Assembly (NCBI GenBank): GCA_029252505.1 | Contig: JAQXBH010000109.1 | Span: 1-42,917, forward strand | DNA: 42,917 bases | From: Opitutales bacterium | GTDB taxonomy: Bacteria; Verrucomicrobiota; Verrucomicrobiia; Opitutales; Seribacteraceae | Direction: 5' to 3' | Shown: piece after piece, positions 17,191-25,500 of the stretch | Layout: each line of letters opens with the position of its first letter | How positions within the stretch are numbered: the stretch's first letter is position 1 | Notes under the pieces: generated by a model | Database searches by the model: none | What the model saw: only the letters and a program-made list of their open reading frames with translations | Told to the model about the DNA's origin: nothing | Position numbers and translations under genes: made by a program

Positions 17191-18609
17191 CTAACCTGAG
17201 GAGTCTGAATCTAAGCTGGATGTATATTTTTCGGAAAAGGAATCTGGATTAACTAACACTTTTTCCCCCACAGTTAACCCCTTAAGCACAATTACTTTAT
17301 TCAAATTATTTGCACCCAACTGAAGGCTACGAAGAGAAAAACCGATACCGTCCTTATTCGAAACTAAACAATAAGCATTTCCATTTTTACGAAAAATAGC
17401 GGTAAGCGGGATCTGCAATGCATTTTCGTATTTTTCGGATAATATAGAAACTTTCGCTGTCATGCCTGAACGAATTCCAACAGGCGGATTATGAATAATA
17501 ATTTCAGTGGCATATTCTTTAATATGTGCCGTGTACCGGCTAAGCGATGGAAGTGGATATTCACTAACCGATTCAACTTCCCCCTTAATCTCAACTCCCC
17601 GAATTGCATCAATCGTAATAGAACAGGACATGCCTTTTTTAATCTGCTCGATTCGATTTTCATTCACTTTTGCAATCACTCGCATAAGAGATGCATCAGG
17701 CAAACGGATTATAGTTTGCCTTTCTCTAACCGATTTCCCCTCCTCAATCAAAACACCGTCTTCAGACCCTGACTTTGTACGATTTGCGTAAGTTACTTCT
17801 CCAGCAGAGGGAGAATAAATGATACATTTTTTGATCTGCTCATTGATTTCTTTTTCCCGGGTACATTCCAATTCATAAGAATTTTCTACTGATTTTAGTT
17901 TTGCTTCGGAAGTTTGGATTGAGGCGTTAAGGTCATTTACTTTTGCCTTTCTCGAATGAACTCTCAATACCTCCAATTTCGTTTGAGAAAGATCAAGTTC
18001 TTTTCCTGCTTTCTCGACTGCAAATTGATCCGCCTCCAATTGTGCGTCGGAAACATACCCTTTAGCTGCCAACCTCTTACTGTAAGCAAGATACTCTTCC
18101 GCCCTACGTAGATTTTCCTTGGCAACAAATTCTGCACTTTCGAGTTGCTCCTCCTCCTGCCTAAATGATCCAGACAAATATTCCTGCATAGATAAAAGAG
18201 CCGCTTCACGATCAGCCCGAGCTTTGACTAGGGATGCGCGGGATTGATGCACCGCGATTCGCTGTTGAAGCAAATCTTTTTGTAATGCGGCATCATCCAG
18301 TCTTACTAAAAAATCACCCTTTTTCACTAATGTTCCCTCGGGCACAATTTCAAGTATGCTGATACCGGATGAGCTTCGGCTTCTTACTTCACAACGGATC
18401 TCCACATTCTCCGCACTTTCAATCTCACCAGGCTCCGTGATTTCGAGAACAAATTCATTGGATGTCACCTCCTCTAGTAATGGTTGAATAGAAAGGTTTT
18501 CATTCGAAGCATCTCCCATCAACCACCAAGCGAAAGATACAACACCAGCACTGGCTAGACCTAAAAGCACCTTGGAGGATATAAAACCTGATTTTAATGA
18601 AGTGTTCAT
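17191..18609 (-). CDS. HlyD/MacA-like periplasmic membrane-fusion protein
   Basis: A 472-residue adaptor that would link the MacB-type pump to the outer-membrane channel. A membrane anchor lies near 14-31. The first half of a lipoyl-like domain is at about 60-105 ('SGISILEIVPEGTLVKKGDFLVRLDD'), followed by a long coiled-coil hairpin (about 110-260). The second lipoyl half is 'IIYSPSAGEVTYA', and beta-barrel and membrane-proximal domains follow ('GMSCSITIDAIRG', 'GIRSGMTAKVSIL', 'LQIPLTAIF'). The hairpin is long, which fits MacA-type adaptors working with TolC-like channels. It sits between the channel gene (69 nt upstream) and the transporter gene (40 nt downstream). Confidence 0.9.
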   Translation of the reverse strand: MNTSLKSGFISSKVLLGLASAGVVSFAWWLMGDASNENLSIQPLLEEVTSNEFVLEITEPGEIESAENVEIRCEVRSRSSSGISILEIVPEGTLVKKGDFLVRLDDAALQKDLLQQRIAVHQSRASLVKARADREAALLSMQEYLSGSFRQEEEQLESAEFVAKENLRRAEEYLAYSKRLAAKGYVSDAQLEADQFAVEKAGKELDLSQTKLEVLRVHSRKAKVNDLNASIQTSEAKLKSVENSYELECTREKEINEQIKKCIIYSPSAGEVTYANRTKSGSEDGVLIEEGKSVRERQTIIRLPDASLMRVIAKVNENRIEQIKKGMSCSITIDAIRGVEIKGEVESVSEYPLPSLSRYTAHIKEYATEIIIHNPPVGIRSGMTAKVSILSEKYENALQIPLTAIFRKNGNAYCLVSNKDGIGFSLRSLQLGANNLNKVIVLKGLTVGEKVLVNPDSFSEKYTSSLDSDSSG

Positions 18610-18678
18610 TATTATAAATTCTCAATATAAATTATGGTCATTTAATCAGCAAGGCAGGATCAAAAGAACACGATATTT

Positions 18679-21006
18679 TTATGGAAGAGGTACAGCAGAA
18701 AGAACGGGGCCCGGATCTTCCCAAATTCCATTTTCTGAAAGCCGCATGGTTCCAAGATCGTATGTTAGTCGCATTCGCATCGCTTCATATCCAATCCATA
18801 CGCTTAGGAAGGAATTACTTGCATCTAAAAGGTCGTTTAATGCATTAACCAAGTCACGGGCAGTGGTTGCACCAAATTGAGAGTTTTTTCCTGGTTGCGG
18901 TGGTTCGTTCAGCCGCAAACGGGCAAGATCAACTTGAGCAATAGCTCCACGAACAGCAGCCCGGCTTAATTCAAAATTCAATTGATATAACTTGGACATC
19001 CGTGCGTGTTGGCGTAGCGATCGTAAAATATTATCCACAAATGATACGTACTGTCGCCGGGATTGTTGATACATGATAAGGGATGCCTGATAGCGATTCC
19101 GTTCACGGACCTTGGACAGAGGAGTGTCTAATTCAATCCCCACCCTAACCCTGCCCTCGCTTGATTTAAAATGACCTGAGCCCATTGAATCTGAGCCCAA
19201 ATCGCCTGATAAAATCAAATCCAAATCCGTGCGAAGATCGTCCCTCGCCAAATCAGCCAATCTCCACGAATCAACAAGGGATGCCCGTGCATTCATCCAA
19301 TCTAAGCGTAATTCCGATGCCATGTCATGGGCTTTTTTTGAATCAACCGAAACATCGACCATCGAAATCGATTCCAACCTCACCGAGGCACGGGTCAAGG
19401 ATAACTCAAGAACCAAGCCCGACAATTCATTAATCCGAGAAGCTAACTCACTCCTTGCTTTCTCAATGGGCACAGAGGATAAATCTTCCATTCTTTTTTC
19501 CAACTTATCCCATTGAATATTTAATTCGGCTTCTAACCGAAGACTGGTTTGATTCAAATCAAGGGCTAATTCTTCAAGTTCCTGTTCTTGAAATGCGTTT
19601 CCCCCCATCCCCAGCTCCTTTAAGTCAGGTCGATCTCGTAGTCGTTGAAACCATTTTTTCCTTTCAGGCAGTCGATCCCTCAACGAAACAAGATCTAACA
19701 TTAATCCCGACAAACTCTGATTGAGCGATTTTTTCATATCCTGAGTTTGCTTACCATAATCCTTTAATCCAGAAAGGTTTAGCAAAGTTTCGGGGTTTCG
19801 GATTTTTAGTAGTAGTAGATTAAGTTGATCCTGAATCGAGACAAGTACGGGGTCAGTAAGACGAAAGACCTCGATGTATTGATCCTTAACTTGAACCGAT
19901 AAATCAGGAGGAAGTCCCAAGAAGAGTTTATAACCATCCAGCCTGTTTTCAAAAGATGACTTGGCCGCAAGCAATCCACTTTGTCCATTAAACAATGCCT
20001 GCCTGGCCTGATCAACTTGTAATCGATTCCCAATCCTTCCGGCCTCAAAGGCGGCCTCTAATTGAACAAGACTATCCTTCAACTTAGCTACATTAGCTTC
20101 CTGGTTTCTAATTCTTTGAACTTCCTGAACAAGACCGAGGTAACCGGACACACCACTCGAAAAAGAAGATACCCTGGGCATTCCTCCCCCACCCACTCCT
20201 TCAGCCGGATTATTCCCCGTTACCACATCCAAAAAGAAACCCTGCCTAAATTGCTCTAAGCTTCTTGCATGGGCAAGCAATGTGCGTTCAGCCTGCGTAA
20301 GTCGTTCTTTATAAATTCGCTTACTTGCACCACGCAATAGTGGTTGAGTAATCGTAAGATTTGCCAAAGAACCTCCAGCTTTTGCATCGCCATTGCTTAA
20401 CTCTAGAGTAAGACGGTTCGCTAAAGAGGCCACCCAGGTTGCACCCATCCCCGCGACCCCTCGAAATCCAACCTGTGCACGGGATTGCAGATCAATTTCA
20501 TCATCAGAGGTTTCCCTGTCTGCCTGTGCCGATACACCAGCAAATGGATTCGGTTCAAGGCGAAACCTTTCATAAGTTACATCCAATGCGGATAGATACA
20601 AGTTTTCCTTCTGCTTTTGAAATTGAGAAGAATGCAAATTTGCCAAATACATCGCGTTTTTTAAACTGAGCTGAATGAAACCATTTTCATCTAAAGGTAA
20701 AGATTTCTTCCAATCATCCCCAACAAGATTTACACTTTTTTTCCCATCTTCATACGCACTTTTATCCTGAATACGTTTAGTAATTTTGCGGGAAATAGGA
20801 TCATCTGCGGGGACCTCGGGGAATAAAGAGTTTCCGTGATATTTTAACCTCGAATCCTGATCTAATTCCCAATCAAAACCGGGCACATCACGCAAAAGTT
20901 CCCGTACCTCCCGATCTGCACTTGCAGGATCCACATTTGACCGACAGGAACTAAAAGATAAAAATAGCAAAAAAATGGCACCAATAATGGCAACATTAGT
21001 TTTCAT
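18679..21006 (-). CDS. TolC-like outer-membrane efflux lipoprotein
   Basis: An outer-membrane factor of 775 residues, larger than the usual 420-500. The N-terminus is a lipoprotein-type signal ending '...LLFLSFSSC' with the cysteine at about 21; the -3 residue is phenylalanine, so the lipobox is not canonical. The rest is rich in long heptad helices in two related halves, as in TolC ('RIRNQEANVAKLKDSLVQLEAAFEAGR', 'LSRAAVRGAIAQVDLARLRLNEPP'), with beta-strand segments such as 'LANRLTLELSNGDAKAGGSL'. About 200 extra residues between the halves are predicted helical by eye ('LEELALDLNQTSLRLEAELNIQ'). It lies 32 nt after the DUF1501 stop and precedes the adaptor, completing a tripartite pump. 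Confidence 0.88.
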   Translation of the reverse strand: MKTNVAIIGAIFLLFLSFSSCRSNVDPASADREVRELLRDVPGFDWELDQDSRLKYHGNSLFPEVPADDPISRKITKRIQDKSAYEDGKKSVNLVGDDWKKSLPLDENGFIQLSLKNAMYLANLHSSQFQKQKENLYLSALDVTYERFRLEPNPFAGVSAQADRETSDDEIDLQSRAQVGFRGVAGMGATWVASLANRLTLELSNGDAKAGGSLANLTITQPLLRGASKRIYKERLTQAERTLLAHARSLEQFRQGFFLDVVTGNNPAEGVGGGGMPRVSSFSSGVSGYLGLVQEVQRIRNQEANVAKLKDSLVQLEAAFEAGRIGNRLQVDQARQALFNGQSGLLAAKSSFENRLDGYKLFLGLPPDLSVQVKDQYIEVFRLTDPVLVSIQDQLNLLLLKIRNPETLLNLSGLKDYGKQTQDMKKSLNQSLSGLMLDLVSLRDRLPERKKWFQRLRDRPDLKELGMGGNAFQEQELEELALDLNQTSLRLEAELNIQWDKLEKRMEDLSSVPIEKARSELASRINELSGLVLELSLTRASVRLESISMVDVSVDSKKAHDMASELRLDWMNARASLVDSWRLADLARDDLRTDLDLILSGDLGSDSMGSGHFKSSEGRVRVGIELDTPLSKVRERNRYQASLIMYQQSRRQYVSFVDNILRSLRQHARMSKLYQLNFELSRAAVRGAIAQVDLARLRLNEPPQPGKNSQFGATTARDLVNALNDLLDASNSFLSVWIGYEAMRMRLTYDLGTMRLSENGIWEDPGPVLSAVPLP

Positions 21007-21038
21007 TAAGGTAGGTAGATTAAAAAATTTTGGCTCAC

Positions 21039-22505
21039 TTAACCAAATAACTCCGTCACAGCCTGAGCTTTGACCAACTCACGAGGTTGGTTTAGGTGAT
21101 TGTAGACGATAGTTTCCGGATCTATACCAAAGCCATGATAAATCGTCGCCAGTAATTCGCGAGGGTGAATGGGTTTATCCAATGGAGCAGATCCAGTCTT
21201 ATCAGACTCTCCATGAACATATCCCCGTCTAATTCCTGCTCCTGCGATAACACCAGTATAACAATATGGCCAATGGTCCCGACTCCCGCCGTCATTTCCA
21301 TTACCTGAAGTACTCACTCCTTTTTCAGGACTTCTACCAAATTCTCCGACACATACAACCATCGTTTCATCCAATAGTCCACGTTGATCTAAATCAGTCA
21401 TTAGTCCAGATAATCCCCTATCCAGCATAGGGGCAGATTGATCTTTCAATCGTTTTGGTAAATCTTTGTGTGTGTCCCACGAGTGATTATTAGAGTTTGC
21501 AACCTTCGGCCAAATTACCTCAACAACTCGCGTCCCCGCCTCCACCAACCGCCTGGCGAGGAGACAACTCTGTCCAAATGTATTGCGACCATAGGAATCT
21601 CGAATCGAGTCGGCTTCCTGATCTAGTGCAAATGCTTCCCTCGCACGTCCTGATGCAACCAATTCAAGTGCACGATCATAGTGCTGGTTTAAATTGTATT
21701 TCTCTACCGCCTTGTCAATTACCGGCATGGCATCGGACATGGCATCCCGTAATTTAGCCCGTCTATTGAGCCGAACCCCAAACATATCAGGTCTCATTTG
21801 TAAATCGTCCACCCGCAATTTAGCCATTTTTTGCATATCCATATCGTCTCCAGGAGGATAAAGAGTGTATGGGTCATAGGCTTTACCAAGAAAACCAGCG
21901 GTTCCTCCCTTCCCCACTACCCCGCTCTCTTGAAGTGGGCGTGGGAGCATAACAAATGGAAGCATTGGCTCAGATGTAGGTTTTATCCGTATTATATTGG
22001 ATCCAAAATTTGGGAAATCCTTTGGACTGGGTGGTTCAAGCTGACCAGAAGGGCTAACCTTGTCTGTAGTATAACCGGTCATCATTTGATAAATGGCCGC
22101 GGTATGATTGAACAAACCTTTCGGTGTGTAACTCACCGAACGCATCATGGTAAACTTATCATTAACCTTAGCCAGATTCGGTAAAAGTTCGGTGAAATTA
22201 ACCCCCGGAATTTTTGTTGGAATCGGTTTAAATATACTGCGGACATTATCAGGGGCATCTGGTTTGGGATCCCAAAGGTCTAAATGACTGGGACCGCCCT
22301 GTAAATATATCATGATAACACTTTTCGCCTGCCCCCAACCCGGTCCACCTCCACTCAGGGGGTTGGCAGATGCTTTCATTTGCAACATAGCACCCAGGGA
22401 TAAGCCTAACATGCTTGAGCCTCCAACTTTTAATACATCCCTCCGACTCATCGGCAAATGAGCGTCACATAAATCTCGTCCTAATTGTCCCGGTATTCCG
22501 ATCAT
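21039..22505 (-). CDS. DUF1501 family protein, Tat-exported (second copy)
   Basis: A 488-residue DUF1501 protein with twin-arginine motif '[10 protein letters not shown]' (about 20-29) and the same family motifs as the first: '[18 protein letters not shown]', '[10 protein letters not shown]', '[11 protein letters not shown]', '[18 protein letters not shown]'. It differs from the first copy through much of its length, so the two are old paralogues and not a recent duplication. It follows the giant PSD1 gene by 53 nt and precedes the TolC-like gene by 32 nt on the same strand. Biochemical role not established for the family. Confidence 0.92.
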   Translation of the reverse strand: MIGIPGQLGRDLCDAHLPMSRRDVLKVGGSSMLGLSLGAMLQMKASANPLSGGGPGWGQAKSVIMIYLQGGPSHLDLWDPKPDAPDNVRSIFKPIPTKIPGVNFTELLPNLAKVNDKFTMMRSVSYTPKGLFNHTAAIYQMMTGYTTDKVSPSGQLEPPSPKDFPNFGSNIIRIKPTSEPMLPFVMLPRPLQESGVVGKGGTAGFLGKAYDPYTLYPPGDDMDMQKMAKLRVDDLQMRPDMFGVRLNRRAKLRDAMSDAMPVIDKAVEKYNLNQHYDRALELVASGRAREAFALDQEADSIRDSYGRNTFGQSCLLARRLVEAGTRVVEVIWPKVANSNNHSWDTHKDLPKRLKDQSAPMLDRGLSGLMTDLDQRGLLDETMVVCVGEFGRSPEKGVSTSGNGNDGGSRDHWPYCYTGVIAGAGIRRGYVHGESDKTGSAPLDKPIHPRELLATIYHGFGIDPETIVYNHLNQPRELVKAQAVTELFG

Positions 22506-22558
22506 AATAATATCCTAATTTAGTTTTTTTAAATTTTCAAAGATGTTAATTTCTCTGC

Positions 22559-25500
22559 CTAGCGGTTGAAAAGAAATGCAGGTGTGTTAATTAAAGCCCA
22601 TGTCAAATCCTGAACAGCGATCAGTCTTTTATTTTGCAAGTGCCCATTGCTTAGTGAAACGGCTCTGCGTAACCGAGCAACCTCAGGGGGCAAGGGAATC
22701 GGTTTCTTTGCCTCAGTTAAAACTCCCTCCAGTTTTACTAGTTGAGGATCTTTGGGATGTGGTTTGCTTACTTCCGCAAGCTGTTTGGTAAGTAATGCTC
22801 TCTCGGGATTGCTCTTCTTGAAGGCGTCGGAAAGAGTTTTGAGCTGTTCTGAACTACGCTTATTTCTAGCAACCGCAAAGATGCCTTTCACATTTTCAGG
22901 CAACCCAAAAGAAACCGGAGGTGGAACATTGGTAACTGCTAATCTAAAGCGTCCAAGAGAATGCTGACCGCTTTGAAACTGCTGCTTCAATGTAAGAGTT
23001 AAGTCAACAGGTCCTTTAAAGATAACCTTACCCTTAACCTGAAAGGAAGCAAAATGAACCTTGCCCATTTGAGGAGAAATGGCCCATCCATTTCGACTGG
23101 GAGCCACTTTACCATCGACGGCCGAGACCACAGGGTATCCACCTTGACTAAATGTGGCCAAGGAGTTTTCAAAGGAAAGTTTATGGGGAGCTTCATTTCG
23201 GTATAACTTAAGCGAACGGATTGCTACTCCATTATCCAATAGAAGCTGAATACCCTTTAAATCTTGTAGAGAAACAAAATTGAGTCGATATGATTTCCAA
23301 TTACTTGATTTAAGAATCTTCAATCCTGAGGAAATATTTTTTGGAGAATAGGATCCCGGCTCTGTTTTCCATCCCACTTTAGCAACAGCAGATTTCTTTG
23401 CCTTCGCCATAAATTCGATCGCAAAACTTCCCTTTTTATAAGAAAGATCAATGGCTAGGCTTGGCTTGAAAGTTTGGCCTGCTCCAGATTTGTAGTAAAA
23501 CCCTGATGGTCCCCCCCCATTATAAATTTTAAGAAGCACAAGATTTCGTCCTTTATTCAAGGTAAGAGTTATTTTTTCCTGATCTGGGGCTGCGGCTCTT
23601 CCAATATTATTTTCCAAAACCAACTTGCCGTTAAGATAAACTTTAATTCCATCATCACTACCTAAGTTCAAAGGGATTTTTGTCGGAGCATCTGAGTTAA
23701 TTACTTTCATTAAATAATTTGATGAGTTTTCAGCTGAAAACACAGTGCCGTATAACACCCCTTCTTTCCAATCTGGCCTTGCCTTCCAATTATGCTGAAT
23801 ATCACCATGATTAAAAACCTTATTCTCATCAAAAGCGTAGTCGAGTTCAGGACCTGCCTTGTCATCAAAGCCTACCCCCTTAAAAGGTCCGACATGATAA
23901 AAACCTCCTGATCTAACCCTCCCATTTGGTACGCTCTGAGATAAAAGGAGACTTTCATTTGAATCATGAAAATTTGTTTGAATTCCAGCTTTCCATTTGT
24001 TTTTTCCGCCTTTCGTTCCAAAATTCCAATCGTCCTTTACCTCCCAATTTTTCAAATCATTCGAAGGTTTTGCATGAACTTCGAGTTCAGTAAGAACAAA
24101 ATTCCCATCCCCAGGAGAACGACCCGGGCCTTTTTTGGGAAGCCTAGCGTCGGTCATCGCCTCCACTCGGACTCCTGTTATCGAGGACAAATGGGTGGTC
24201 GTTTTTACCACATAACTACCCTTTGCACTTCGACCTCCCACAAATACGGATCCATCTTTTTGATTTTCAAATTTGACCCCAGGCATTTGGGAAGTGACTT
24301 TCCCCAAGTCCAAGTTTTCCCACTTACTTATCCCTTGCGAATATTCATCTTCCCATTGAGCCAATCGTGCGGGGAGCGTTTGATCAAATAAGGAAACTGC
24401 ATCTTTTGCTTTTTTGATTTCCAGTTTTCGCTTTTCAGTGGCTACCTTAACTGCATGTGCAGTTTTTTCTCTGTAATCATTGATCTCAGCATTGGCCCGA
24501 CTGATCGCAAGTTTTCTCTCTCTTTCCTTAGCGTCAAGCGATTCTTTTATACCCCTCTCTTCTTCTTTCAATTGTTTAGTCAAACCTTGATGGTCATGTT
24601 GCAATTGATCAGCAAATAATTTCAGGCTTTGTTCGATCTCATTCTTCGATGCCGGTCGGTTGAGTATACGAAGAAATAAATTGTTGATTAATTTATGATC
24701 ATCCTTTTGAGCGTTTGCCATTTTCGCGACTGCATTGTTGGGATCTGAAATCGCGTTATTTACAGTAGGTCCACTTACAAGAGCCATAATCGGTCCCAAC
24801 TGGAGCTCACCATTACGTTCACATTCACAGGAAGTTTCACGAGCAGGACGACCGAAAGTACTCAAAAAACCGTCTGATAATTTAATTCCCACATCCGGTA
24901 AGGATGCCGCACGCGTCCCCGAAGGAACTCCTGGAAACTTAGTCACAGACCCCGTTACACGATATACCGCATCGAGCAGGGTTTCAGCTGGCAAGCGTCG
25001 AGGATGGGCATGAGAAAAATTAATCTCATCGTCCTCGTTCCATTTGCTCGATTCAACAGAAAGTTGATAGGTATTAGATTTACATATTAGCTTGATGATA
25101 TGCCTGACATTAAATCTACTTTCTATGAATTCTTTCTCCAAATAGTTCAAAAGCGCAGGATTGCTTGGTGGATTACCAGCCCGTATATCATCAATAGGTT
25201 CGATAATTCCGACCCCAAAAAGATAACCCCAAATTCGGTTTACATAACTTCTCGCAAAGTAAGCGTTATCGGGTGAAGTCATCCATTCGGCTAACTTTGT
25301 ACGACGAGACATCTCTGGTTTAGCCTTAAATTTGACGGGATAAGGAAAGTCAGGTGCAACAACCTCACCAGTCCTCTCATGCTTAACCTCGCCGATTTTG
25401 ACATCCTTAACAAATTCGTAAAGTGGTTTTCCTCGCTCTACCGCAGTCTTCCCGATTTCGTTTTTACCCGAAGCTGGATCTTTTTCCAATTTAAATTGAG

